This document shows positions 7,396 through 15,282 of a DNA stretch of 17,750 bases, one piece after another. The position numbers and the translations under genes are program-made. Within the stretch, counting starts at the first letter, position 1, and every line of letters begins with the position of its first letter. Below the pieces are notes generated by a model. It was not told where the DNA came from. It did not search any database and was given only the letters and a program-made list of their open reading frames with translations. The DNA is from Candidatus Gastranaerophilales bacterium (lineage in GTDB: Bacteria > Cyanobacteriota > Vampirovibrionia > Gastranaerophilales > Gastranaerophilaceae): NCBI GenBank assembly GCA_944323945.1, contig CALUUL010000041.1, positions 1-17,750 of the forward strand, in the 5' to 3' direction.

Positions 7396-7830
7396 TTTAA
7401 AGAAAATAACAGCAGACATAGATACAGGTTTAAAGCAAAAGGAAAAGAATATAGCGGAATCTGTCTAAAATGCAAAACTGAAGAACAAGCATGCCAGTAC
7501 ATGCAAAAGATAAAATGAAATATGTGACAGATAAAAAGGAATAATTGCTTGCAAGATAGAGATTATACACTTGGAAAAGCAGCAAGGGCATATTTAAAAT
7601 ATATGTCCAAAAAGCAGCTATGAAGATGCAAAACGACACATTAAAGCTTTTTAGAATACTTTGGCGAGAATAAACTTGTAATGAGTGTAGACCATGAACA
7701 AGTAAGGGAGTATAGAAAACATATTGGAAACTCAAAAATTATTACATTGGCGGAAACATAATAAAAAAAGAAAAAGACAATAAAACTATAAACAATTGCG
7801 TTGCAAGTGCAAAAAATATGCTAAATTTTA
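7396..7830 (+). pseudogene. Decayed tyrosine recombinase (phage integrase), N-terminal half
   Basis: Across shifting plus-strand frames the order of integrase pieces is preserved. RYRFKAKGKEYSGICLK is followed by TEEQACQYMQKIK, typical of an arm-binding domain. DYTLGKAARAYLKYMSKK, SYEDAKRHIKAF, FLEYFGENKLVMSVDHE and QVREYRKHIGNSK read as a SAM-like core-binding domain. NNCVASAKNMLNF is the usual helix before the catalytic domain. In-frame stops and at least three frame changes interrupt it. The catalytic domain with its R-H-R-Y residues is absent, because the sequence runs into the 3' end of the nuclease gene. It shows that an integrating element once ended or entered here. Family assignment is by motif reading. 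Confidence 0.68.
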
Positions 7831-7836
7831 GACCCT

Positions 7837-8325
7837 TTATATAAAATACTTCTTGAAATTTGTATAAATTGTTGCAAGCCCTGCTTTTAAAACTTCTTGC
7901 TCGTAGTTTTTACATTCGTTATTACTGTTGCAATTATAGTAAATAGACATTAAATGTCTGTTGTTTTTATCAAACTTTTCTTCTGCTGTGTATTTAGCTA
8001 TTACATATTTATTTAATAATTCTTTTTTAGCAAATTCTTTTCCAAAATAACCAAGTCCAAGTGCTTCTTCTTTTGTTAAGTTATAGTTTTGAATTTGATA
8101 ATCTAAAAAAATACTTGGTTTAGTTTCAAATGTATCTATGCCATTAATTCTGACTTTTTCATTTTGTTCTGAGATATTATTGTTATTGAAATCAATATAT
8201 ACAGTATCACCATCTATTACTTTTATTACTTTATACTCATTTTCTTTAGATATTAATTTAGCAGATACAATGGTTACACTTAATGTGAATGTGAATAATA
8301 TTAATAATAATATTCTCTTATTCAT
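7837..8325 (-). CDS. Secreted thermonuclease-like (staphylococcal nuclease family) enzyme
   Basis: This 162-residue protein has a signal peptide (MNKRILLLILF...TIVSA, about residues 1-22) and a single SNase domain. The pattern VIKVIDGDTVYIDF (33-46), VRINGIDTFET (58-68), LGYFGKEFAKKEL and DKNNRHLMSIYY matches the family. By analogy to staphylococcal nuclease, R59, D64, E67 and R123 stand for catalytic R35, D40, E43 and R87. It should cut DNA or RNA outside the cytoplasm using calcium, for nucleotide scavenging or DNA turnover. The length is normal and all key residues are present. No good ribosome site precedes the ATG. Its 5' end and about 80 bp upstream are repeated at 2071-2155. The gene abuts the broken recombinase, so it may be cargo of a former mobile element. 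Confidence 0.85.
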   Translation of the reverse strand: MNKRILLLILFTFTLSVTIVSAKLISKENEYKVIKVIDGDTVYIDFNNNNISEQNEKVRINGIDTFETKPSIFLDYQIQNYNLTKEEALGLGYFGKEFAKKELLNKYVIAKYTAEEKFDKNNRHLMSIYYNCNSNNECKNYEQEVLKAGLATIYTNFKKYFI

Positions 8326-8390
8326 TTGGATATATTAACACAAAAAATATGTGACATAGAATATTAACAAGAAAGGAGCAAGGTATAAAA
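8311..8390. repeat. Direct repeat (copy of 2071-2150)
   Basis: The nuclease start codon plus its upstream region is nearly identical to 2071-2150. With 7991-8021 it forms the intact version of the interrupted repeat described at 2027. Two GTTAATAT boxes lie on the minus strand upstream of the gene and are kept in both copies. They could be a promoter or operator, or simply reflect recent duplication. Confidence 0.7.
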
Positions 8391-8436
8391 CAATTTAAAT
8401 TAAATAAACAATTAAATTAAGATAAAACAGGTAAAA

Positions 8437-8466
8437 TAATTCAAATTAAATAATTAATTTGAATTA
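8437..8466. repeat. AT-only-type palindrome, 12-bp arms
   Basis: TAATTCAAATTA (8437-8448) and TAATTTGAATTA (8455-8466) form a perfect inverted repeat around a six-base loop. It lies in a run of AATTAAAT-like low-complexity DNA, so chance is possible. A protein-binding site is the other option. Confidence 0.4.
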
Positions 8467-8512
8467 AACTAAAACAAATAAAATAAAATAAAGCTATAAT
8501 ATGTAAGATATG

Positions 8513-8538
8513 AAGGTTGGAATAAGACTTCCGACCTT
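8513..8538. repeat. Strong stem-loop, 10-bp stem and 6-base loop
   Basis: AAGGTTGGAA (8513-8522) pairs with TTCCGACCTT (8529-8538), with one G-U pair and a TAAGAC loop. No T run follows on either strand, so it is not a canonical terminator. A TATAAT hexamer lies at 8493-8498 on the plus strand, but with no matching -35 box. It may be a structured RNA element or a recombination scar. Confidence 0.4.
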
Positions 8539-8569
8539 TAAAACAAAAAAGAAGATATTTTTTAATTCC

Positions 8570-8736
8570 TTGCACAACTGGACCTTACCAAAATAATCAA
8601 ACTAAGCGTACACTTCAAAAACAGTGTGTAAATTGACAACGGCATTGAGAAAAAGTGACAAAGGAATTTGAGAAAATTTATGCAAAACTGTAAAGCAAAA
8701 CACAGTCCGAGAATTCTAATTGCTTTATTCAGCTAT
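8570..8736 (+). pseudogene. Possible unrecognised gene remnant between nuclease and gajB
   Basis: Plus-strand frames around here read protein-like fragments in order: YQNNQTKRTLQKQCVN, then TTALRKSD, then VTKEFEKIYAKL, then SKTQSENSNCFIQL. They are separated by stops or shifts. I cannot name the parent gene, and the call rests only on composition. The rest of the 8326-8742 gap holds the repeats listed separately and no intact gene. Confidence 0.22.
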
Positions 8737-8742
8737 GAGCTT

Positions 8743-10509
8743 TCATTCAAATGGTTCTATCATTTTTGAATCAGCCATTATTTTAGTAATAACGGGAGGC
8801 CAATTTTTATTTTCTTCTCCATTTGTAAAGATCAGATTTTCTTTTGCACGAGATGCTCCGACAAAAAATGTATTTTTTTCCTCTAAAACTTTTGCAGAAT
8901 CATGATTTTGATATGCACTATTTAAGCCCCACCAACTTCCAATATTAAAATCAACAAAGAAAACTGTTTCAAATTCTAAACCTTTACTTTTGTGGACAGT
9001 CATTAATCTAACTTGATTTTCCCCTAGATATTTATTTATGGCTTTTTCAATGTCTTGACAACTATCAAAGCATTCTTGAAAATATATATCAAATGATTTT
9101 TTAATTTTTTTATAATCTGATTCGTTACTTAAAAGCTTATATCGCTTAATGTTGTTCCCTATTTTAGAAATTATTGTATTTGTTATACTTTCTATTCCGT
9201 TATCGTAGTCAATTTGCTCTATTAGTTCTTTGATTTCATCAACTAATTTCTTATACTGTCTTTCATTACTAATATCTACATTTCTAAGTTGAGAATATGT
9301 GTAATACATATCATTATTATCACGAGGATTAATTATTTTTGCTTTTTTTCTTAAAATATTTAAAAATAAATTTGATAATGGTTCTTCCACAATATCTTGA
9401 ACTCTTAACCCCCCACTATATATTTCGCGGTCTTCGTTTCGTATTTCTAAGTTATAGCATTCAAATATGTTTGCGACTGCGTCATAATAATCTTGGGTTC
9501 TTTGTCGAATAATAAGTGCAAAATCATTCCCTTTTAACAAATTGTTATTTTTAAGTTCTTGGCTTATATATGTTGCAATTGCAGTCGCTTCTTCTTTTTT
9601 ATTTTTATATTTATTTGCAAAAATAGAATTTTCTTCTCTACTTTTTCTTGTTGCAATATATTCTACGAAATTTTCATCAGTATTTGTTATATTTTTACCG
9701 ACATAATTTATAAAATCAACAATATTTTTATTAGATCTATGATTTATGTTTAAATGATAATCTTGGGCATTAAAATCATGTTTAAATTTATTGAATATTT
9801 CGACATCAGCACCAGCCCATCTCATAATTGTCTGGTTAGTGTCCCCAACAGCAATTATTCTATTATTCCCATTAAGAAAAATTTCTTTTATAAATTGATA
9901 TTGTTCTCGTGTCGTGTCTTGAAATTCATCTAAAAAAATATATCCATATGTCGAACTAATTATTCTTTTTACTTCACTACTATTTTTTATAATAGAATAA
10001 GCAAGACTTCTGCATAGCAGCCAAGTTAATTTATTTTCTTTTATGCAAGTATTAATTTTGACTTTTATATCATCCGTAACCTCTCCATTTAAATCAAGGG
10101 GGAAAGAATAATTATTATATGGACCTACTTCAAAATTATTATTTGGTTGGCTAATCCACGAAGGGAGAAAACAAGAAAATCTTCTAACAATTGATATAAA
10201 AAATGAATCAAATGTCATAGAAATAAATGCTTTTTCCACAGAAATACCACATCGTTCTTTAACCCTTTCTTTAATGTTAACAGAGGCATCAACTTTAAAA
10301 CAAAGAGTTAAGATCTTTTTTGGATATCTACATTGACCAGTTTGTAATAAGAAACAGGCTTTCTGTGCAAGTAGTTCGGTTTTTCCTGTACCTGGTCCAG
10401 CAATTACAAGTAAATTTTCATTGGTATTCTTAATTATATTATTTAAAACTATGGGAGGTACTATTATTTCAGGACTAACATTCCAAATAATATCATCAAT
10501 AAACGGCAT
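8743..10509 (-). CDS. gajB: Gabija protein GajB, UvrD-like SF1 helicase
   Basis: This 588-residue superfamily 1A helicase has its motifs in order: Walker A AGPGTGKT (37-44), motif Ia ILTLCFKVDAS (66-76), motif II FLDEFQDT (192-199), motif III VGDTNQTIMRWAGA (221-234), motif IV NHRSN (256-260), motif V VRLMTVHKSKGLEFE (500-514) and motif VI VGASRAKENL (550-559). Its start overlaps the gajA stop by one base (TAATG), with GGAG just upstream, so the two are translated together. Established knowledge: in Gabija, GajB pairs with GajA to sense phage DNA metabolism and drive nucleotide depletion and DNA cleavage. It is somewhat longer than the roughly 490-residue prototype, as I remember it. A housekeeping UvrD is unlikely, because those exceed 650 residues and are not fused to an OLD gene. 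Confidence 0.87.
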   Translation of the reverse strand: MPFIDDIIWNVSPEIIVPPIVLNNIIKNTNENLLVIAGPGTGKTELLAQKACFLLQTGQCRYPKKILTLCFKVDASVNIKERVKERCGISVEKAFISMTFDSFFISIVRRFSCFLPSWISQPNNNFEVGPYNNYSFPLDLNGEVTDDIKVKINTCIKENKLTWLLCRSLAYSIIKNSSEVKRIISSTYGYIFLDEFQDTTREQYQFIKEIFLNGNNRIIAVGDTNQTIMRWAGADVEIFNKFKHDFNAQDYHLNINHRSNKNIVDFINYVGKNITNTDENFVEYIATRKSREENSIFANKYKNKKEEATAIATYISQELKNNNLLKGNDFALIIRQRTQDYYDAVANIFECYNLEIRNEDREIYSGGLRVQDIVEEPLSNLFLNILRKKAKIINPRDNNDMYYTYSQLRNVDISNERQYKKLVDEIKELIEQIDYDNGIESITNTIISKIGNNIKRYKLLSNESDYKKIKKSFDIYFQECFDSCQDIEKAINKYLGENQVRLMTVHKSKGLEFETVFFVDFNIGSWWGLNSAYQNHDSAKVLEEKNTFFVGASRAKENLIFTNGEENKNWPPVITKIMADSKMIEPFE

Positions 10510-12521
10510 TAAAATTCTCCTTTTAAGATATTATTTGCTTTATTTACTAGTCTATTAATTACTTTTGGAGACTTTTTTCTGAAATCATTATCAGAAAGTT
10601 GCATAATATTTTCAATAGCAATGTAATGTGAAGCCACTTTACTTCTATTTTTAAAATAATAACAATATTTTTGTAATTCCATATTTTCCATGTTTAGATT
10701 CCAATTAGTATACCTATCATAAGAACCACTTGCTTTTAATACAGATTTTTCTAAATTTGTGCGATCAATATTTTCTTCAAAAATTTTATCTGCTTCTAAT
10801 TCATACATATCTGTATAATGATGAAGCATAAGCATATCAATATCCAGAGGGAAAGAGAAAAAAATGTTGTATTTTTCTAATTTATATTTTATTTTTAATG
10901 CCTGTTTTAATGACAAGGTTTCTGAATTTAGCATATCTTCGGATATACCTTCTGGTAAGTCAAAAGATTTTTCAACTTTTTGCAATTGTTTTAATATATA
11001 TTTAAACCTACCAACACCTCCATACTTTCTTCCTAAATCAAAATCTAGTAATGTAATATTTGGAATATTTAATGCTTTTAACAGTCTCCACATATGATTC
11101 ACATGTCTACCACCTAATTTTACAAAAGATACGAACTGCGGATCTAGGTTTATATTAAGTCTTGACGCAATGTTTGGAATAATAATTTCTTCCGAATCCC
11201 CCTCTCCAAGAATCACTAATTTTGCAAAATACATTTCCGGATGATTTAAAATTGCTTGATTTATATATTTGTAATCTTCATCGTCTTTATTTTTTGGTAA
11301 GTCTAATTCATTAATTAATGTATAACGATTAGAATCTGTTACCTCTTGCCTAAAATACCTTACTTGAGTTAATCTATTTAATCTTTTCATTACGCAAGGG
11401 GAGTGCGTTGAAACAATACCTACAATATTGTTATTTTTAATTGTCTTGTTTAATAATTGAAATATTTTACTTAAATAAAATGGAGATAAATGATTTTCAG
11501 GTTCTTCAATTGCAAAAATAGTAAAGATTACTGGAATTTTGTCATATTGTTTTAGCCCAACAATTTCATTTCTATAATGTTTTTGTTCTATTTCAAATAT
11601 AGTTAAAGAAAGTGTTATATACAATAAAGAAATTTGTCCATCACTTAATTTATCAATATCGCAAGAATTCCCATTTTCTGATGGTACTAATTTTAAGCAT
11701 ATTGAATTAAGTAATTCATTTAAATCGCTTGGAGTTACATCAAATTGGGTTTTAGCATAGTATTTTAAATTTTGATCATGTGTAGCTCCCCAATTTTCAT
11801 CTATAATTTCTTTTATTTGTTTTAACGCTTTTATATCTTTTATTTCGTCTTGTAATTGTTGATTAATTTCATCAATTTCTTGCGTTTTTGATTTATTGAA
11901 ATCTATCTTTCCTTTTTCTTCTTCTATTTTTGCATAATCAACTATTATCTTTATTAATCTTGATATATTATTTTTCAAAATTGCATTAGAATGTCTAAAC
12001 GCAGGAATATACCTTAATTCAATGGATTTTCTTTCTTGAGTAGAAACCGTTGTTTTTAATTCATAATCATCGCCAAAAGCAACAGTCTCACCTGTTTTAA
12101 TCCAATATAGTTTTGTTTCAACATTATCGTCATATTCAGCATTACTCCATTTTGCTTCTAATCGCATTCGTGCGTGAAAGGTCTTATCTATATCTGCATA
12201 AATGGCATGTTCAAACGCTGAAACAGTAGTTAATTCTTCATGAGTTTCTGATAATTCTGGAAAATCAAAGGTGACATCGATATACATTTCCCTATTATCG
12301 ATTTTGTCAATTTTTTCATTTTGATTTATATAGAAATCTTCTTTTGTAATAATTCTTTCTTCATTTGAACTGCCAAATATTTTTTTTAGAGCATAAAAAA
12401 CAGTACTTTTTCCAGTTCCGTTATTCCCAACAAAAAATGTTAAATCTGGTTCCAAATGAAGTTTTGTTTCATCGGGGCCAAAACATCTAAAATTTTTAAA
12501 GCAAATTTTTGAAATATACAT
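10509..12521 (-). CDS. gajA: Gabija protein GajA, OLD-family ATPase/TOPRIM endonuclease
   Basis: This 670-residue protein joins an ABC/SMC-type ATPase to a TOPRIM nuclease. The N-terminal pattern ISKICFKNFRCF leads to Walker A GNNGTGKST (32-40). An ABC-like signature LSDGQ lies at 292-296, Walker B TIFAIEEPENHLSP around 334-347 and the H-loop STHSP at 371-375. The TOPRIM part begins at VILGEGDSEE (E440, E444) and has the DxD pair LLDFD (D493, D495). A C-terminal region (about 560-670) follows, with no motif I know. Tandem arrangement with a UvrD helicase defines class 2 OLD nucleases, i.e. Gabija. GajA nicks specific DNA and is held off by ATP. The gene begins three bases after the restriction endonuclease stop, so it appears to be co-transcribed with the restriction-modification genes. 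Confidence 0.88.
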   Translation of the reverse strand: MYISKICFKNFRCFGPDETKLHLEPDLTFFVGNNGTGKSTVFYALKKIFGSSNEERIITKEDFYINQNEKIDKIDNREMYIDVTFDFPELSETHEELTTVSAFEHAIYADIDKTFHARMRLEAKWSNAEYDDNVETKLYWIKTGETVAFGDDYELKTTVSTQERKSIELRYIPAFRHSNAILKNNISRLIKIIVDYAKIEEEKGKIDFNKSKTQEIDEINQQLQDEIKDIKALKQIKEIIDENWGATHDQNLKYYAKTQFDVTPSDLNELLNSICLKLVPSENGNSCDIDKLSDGQISLLYITLSLTIFEIEQKHYRNEIVGLKQYDKIPVIFTIFAIEEPENHLSPFYLSKIFQLLNKTIKNNNIVGIVSTHSPCVMKRLNRLTQVRYFRQEVTDSNRYTLINELDLPKNKDDEDYKYINQAILNHPEMYFAKLVILGEGDSEEIIIPNIASRLNINLDPQFVSFVKLGGRHVNHMWRLLKALNIPNITLLDFDLGRKYGGVGRFKYILKQLQKVEKSFDLPEGISEDMLNSETLSLKQALKIKYKLEKYNIFFSFPLDIDMLMLHHYTDMYELEADKIFEENIDRTNLEKSVLKASGSYDRYTNWNLNMENMELQKYCYYFKNRSKVASHYIAIENIMQLSDNDFRKKSPKVINRLVNKANNILKGEF

Positions 12522-12524
12522 GAA

Positions 12525-13601
12525 CTATACAAACCTCACCTGTAGATTGAGTTTTATAAATAAATTTCCATTTTCTTTATAAAGAGTTCCAAAATCATAC
12601 TTTGAAGTACTTGGAGTTTCTAATCTTGTATTATTGAATAAATATTCTTGAAACTCGTTATGATTATAAATGTGATAACATAAGACTTCGCCATCTTCTC
12701 TGACAATAATATATCCGCCTGTAGCTTGAAAATTTCCGTTCCAAGCGGTTGCAGGAGTCATTCCCAATGCAACATCCGTTAAAAAATTCTTCATTTTATG
12801 TTCATAGTACATATGTTGCAAATTTGTATTAAAATTGCAAGGATTTATCTTTCTTACTATTGGTGTTAATTCGCAAATAAGATTACCATTCCCTGAGTAA
12901 TACTGTAACAAAAATTCAGATATTATCAGTGGAAACAAACTATCTATCATCTGCAAATTGGCATTGAAAGTTTCATTTTCCAAATGACAAAATTTTAATC
13001 GGCAACCGAATTCGCTAATCTTAGCCAACCTATCTCTCAGTTTTGATTTTGTATTAATTGTATTTATTTCTTGAATTTGAGAATTCTCTAAATCACCCAA
13101 CACTTTAAAAACAAAATTTGTAGGCTTTCCTGCATTCAAAAGTGTAGAAGAACCACCAAGCCTTGATTTTATACTAAACCCAAAAGTTTCATTTCTATAT
13201 GTTTTGCAATCATGTAAAACAAGTGTTATGTCGCTTTTGTCCAAGGAATCCGCTTTGACTTTTGAGCATTTAATGATTTGCATAAATTCTTCAATTGCAG
13301 GAACCGAAAATGTACTACCAGAATTTTTTATAGCACTTAATAACAATTCTGCTTTTGCTTCAAATTTTGTTACTGGTAAAGTTAGAACATTATTTCCTGC
13401 ATCATCAATAATATTTATATTTACATCATTTTTAACATAATGCTTTATTTGTTCATTTTCTTTTCTTAAAACCTCTATTAAAGGATAGTATAAATCATCT
13501 ATTTTATTCAAATTGGCATCAGCAGCATATAATACTCCGTCTCCCAATAATTTTAAGAAAACATACAGTTCGCTCCACTCACCCTTATTTTGTGTAATCA
13601 T
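12525..13601 (-). CDS. HpaII-family type II restriction endonuclease
   Basis: A protein of about 358 residues begins MITQNKGEWSELYVFLKLL. I chose the ATG at 13599-13601 because GAGGAG sits just upstream and it follows the methyltransferase stop by one base. An in-frame TTG at 13625 would add eight residues. Recognisable HpaII-family blocks are the N-terminal KGEWSELY...LYAADANLNKI, the central FSIKSRLGGSSTLLNAG (142-158) followed by TNFVF, and the C-terminal TGGYIIVREDGEVLCYHIYN (from 294). DIT near 124 and the SIK at 144-146 could be the D and xK of a PD-(D/E)xK-type site; this is an inference. HpaII cuts C/CGG, so the likely target is CCGG, protected by the adjacent methyltransferase. Family identity is from memory of conserved blocks. 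Confidence 0.8.
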   Translation of the reverse strand: MITQNKGEWSELYVFLKLLGDGVLYAADANLNKIDDLYYPLIEVLRKENEQIKHYVKNDVNINIIDDAGNNVLTLPVTKFEAKAELLLSAIKNSGSTFSVPAIEEFMQIIKCSKVKADSLDKSDITLVLHDCKTYRNETFGFSIKSRLGGSSTLLNAGKPTNFVFKVLGDLENSQIQEINTINTKSKLRDRLAKISEFGCRLKFCHLENETFNANLQMIDSLFPLIISEFLLQYYSGNGNLICELTPIVRKINPCNFNTNLQHMYYEHKMKNFLTDVALGMTPATAWNGNFQATGGYIIVREDGEVLCYHIYNHNEFQEYLFNNTRLETPSTSKYDFGTLYKENGNLFIKLNLQVRFV

Positions 13602-13602
13602 C

Positions 13603-14706
13603 TTACTCCTCAATAATTTTTTCAATTAAATTCTTTGCTGTTGCTTGAACAGCAGGAATTGCTACAGAATTTCCAAATTGTTTATAAGCACTTACATCGG
13701 CAACTTCTATTTTGAAATTATCAGGAAATCCTTGCAAGCGAGCCCATTCTCTCGGAGTCATTCTGCGAATACCTTTTCTGTTTACTTCACCTTTAATATG
13801 CGTAACTGGAGTAAAATCTTTTAATCGTGGGTCAATTATAAGGTTTCTTTCTCTCCCCATACCACCTGTGACAATAGTATTAGAAATCCCATCCAAGTCT
13901 TTAATCTCATATCCAAAGCCGTTGCCTTTTGCTTCATTTCTTGCTTTATGTTTCTCAAGACATTCAATGTATTGAGTCGATAAATAATATTTAGCAGAAA
14001 CAGGAGTTTTTTCCATAATATCTCTTATGGTTTTTGTTGTATCTGTTGGTTCTGGATAAGAAAAATCTTCTTCTTTTATACCTAAATCGCCTCTAAATCC
14101 TACAATAAAAATTCGTTCTCTGTTTTGAGGTACACCAAAGTTTTTTGCATTCATTATTTGGGGTTCGGGAACAATATAACCAAGCTCGTTCCGAAGAACA
14201 TTCAATATTGTAGCAAGTGTTTTACCACCTCTATGATTAGTTAAACCTTTAACATTTTCTAAAAAAAATGCTTTTGGTTGTTTTGCTTTAATTATTCTTG
14301 CAACATCAAAGAAAAGAGTTCCTCTTGTATCGTTGAATCCACCTCGCTTGCCAGCAATAGAAAATGCTTGGCAAGGAAATCCACCTACCAAGATATCATG
14401 ATCAGGAATTTCGTTTTCATTTATCTTGGTAATATCACCATCAGGCACTTCACCAAAGTTTATCGCATAGGTTTTTTGTGCCTTTTCATCGATTTCGGAA
14501 CTAAACACACATTTCCCGCCTAAATTTTGGAATGCTATCCTCATTCCACCAATACCTGCAAATAAATCTATAAATGTAAATTTAGTGTTTTTAGGAGCAG
14601 GAAATGGTACATCACCATATGTTATCATCTTATCAATTAAATGAATTTGACCTGTACTCAAATTTTTCTTTATATCATCTTCTTTTATCACCGCATTTGC
14701 AATCAT
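13603..14706 (-). CDS. C5-cytosine-specific DNA methyltransferase
   Basis: This 367-residue protein has all core motifs: I FTFIDLFAGIGGMR (43-56), IV GGFPCQAFS with catalytic C112, VI ENV (150-152), VIII QNRERIFIVGF (195-205), IX RRMTPREWARLQGFP (314-328) and X YKQFGNSVAIP (341-351). The target recognition domain lies about 210-310. It transfers a methyl group from S-adenosylmethionine to carbon 5 of cytosine. Paired with an HpaII-family nuclease it should protect CCGG, although specificity cannot be read from the sequence. It overlaps the vsr stop by four bases (ATGA) and ends one base before the likely start of the nuclease gene. A roughly 40-residue N-terminal extension precedes motif I. 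No controller protein is present in the operon. Confidence 0.95.
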   Translation of the reverse strand: MIANAVIKEDDIKKNLSTGQIHLIDKMITYGDVPFPAPKNTKFTFIDLFAGIGGMRIAFQNLGGKCVFSSEIDEKAQKTYAINFGEVPDGDITKINENEIPDHDILVGGFPCQAFSIAGKRGGFNDTRGTLFFDVARIIKAKQPKAFFLENVKGLTNHRGGKTLATILNVLRNELGYIVPEPQIMNAKNFGVPQNRERIFIVGFRGDLGIKEEDFSYPEPTDTTKTIRDIMEKTPVSAKYYLSTQYIECLEKHKARNEAKGNGFGYEIKDLDGISNTIVTGGMGRERNLIIDPRLKDFTPVTHIKGEVNRKGIRRMTPREWARLQGFPDNFKIEVADVSAYKQFGNSVAIPAVQATAKNLIEKIIEE

Positions 14707-15116
14707 AGAACACCTATCTCTTTTTCGATTTTATTAATACAAGTTTCTAAATTTTTTTGAATTTCTTTGCCCCAAAATCTAATCACTTTCCACCCTTGTT
14801 CTTTTAATATTTTATTAACGGTGGCATCTCTTTTTATATTTCCCTCAATTTTCTTTATCCAAAATTCTTGATTGGATTTTATATCATTTTTTCTTACTTC
14901 CCAATTATATCCATGCCAAAATTCACTATCACAAAATATGGCTATCTTATACTTGGAAAGAACAATATCTGGTTTTCCCTCGATATTTTGACAGTTCTTG
15001 CGGTACCTGTACCCCTTATTCCACAAAGCTTTTCTGAGCAAAATTTCAATTCTACTGTCTTTATTCTTGACAGCTTGCATATTTTTTCTTCTTTGCTCTT
15101 TAGTAAGTCTGTCCAT
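14703..15116 (-). CDS. vsr: Very short patch repair (Vsr) endonuclease
   Basis: This 137-residue protein begins MDRLTKEQRRKNMQAVKNKD, the typical Vsr opening, which fixes the start. E24 in RIEILLRK, D50 in EGKPDIV and FWHGYNWE (66-73) form the active-site region. GWKVIRFW near 109-116 is the closing strand. Vsr nicks next to T:G mismatches made when 5-methylcytosine deaminates, limiting mutation at sites of the linked C5 methyltransferase. Here CDSEFWHGYNW replaces the T-H-G-C-F-W-H and later His/Cys zinc ligands of the E. coli enzyme, so the zinc site seems to be missing, as in a common Vsr subgroup. It is the first gene of the defence operon and its ATG lies only about six bases from a -10 box. 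Confidence 0.92.
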   Translation of the reverse strand: MDRLTKEQRRKNMQAVKNKDSRIEILLRKALWNKGYRYRKNCQNIEGKPDIVLSKYKIAIFCDSEFWHGYNWEVRKNDIKSNQEFWIKKIEGNIKRDATVNKILKEQGWKVIRFWGKEIQKNLETCINKIEKEIGVL

Positions 15117-15122
15117 GTGTCA

Positions 15123-15152
15123 ATTATATATCAAACATTGTATTTATGTCTT
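15123..15152 (-). promoter_or_regulatory. Promoter of the defence operon, possibly leaderless
   Basis: On the minus strand AAGACA (15147-15152) and a perfect TATAAT (15123-15128) are 18 bases apart. The expected transcription start falls at about 15116, the A of the vsr ATG. No Shine-Dalgarno sequence precedes that ATG. If this promoter is used, vsr is read from a leaderless mRNA. Confidence 0.55.
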
Positions 15153-15166
15153 ATTTTGAAGTTTTG

Positions 15167-15195
15167 TTATCAATTGACCATGACATTTTTATAAT
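15167..15195 (+). promoter_or_regulatory. Divergent promoter for the small plus-strand gene
   Basis: TTATCA (15167-15172) and TATAAT (15190-15195) are 17 bases apart on the plus strand. They lie back to back with the vsr promoter, the two -35 boxes being about 14 bp apart. The transcript would have a leader of about 80 bases before the gene at 15283, which has a perfect AAGGAGG site. Confidence 0.5.
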
Positions 15196-15282
15196 ATGTC
15201 TGAATGTAACTTCTTTTTTACCTTCACTAGTTTTCCTCCATCTTTGTCGGTAGTGTGTTATGTGCCAAAAGGAGGATAGATT

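Noticed and set aside
7430..7735. Minus-strand frame of 101 codons, hydrophobic
   Set aside because: It is antisense to the recombinase remnant. The hydrophobic look comes from reading Lys-rich coding DNA backwards.
8743..12521. Reading the ATPase and helicase as RecF/UvrD housekeeping repair genes
   Set aside because: The ATPase has a TOPRIM nuclease half with GEGDSEE and DFD, which RecF lacks, and the pair is tightly coupled inside a restriction-modification operon, fitting Gabija.
13602..13625. TTG start giving the restriction nuclease eight extra residues
   Set aside because: The ATG at 13599-13601 has GAGGAG directly upstream and follows the methyltransferase stop. The extra residues overlap the methyltransferase gene.
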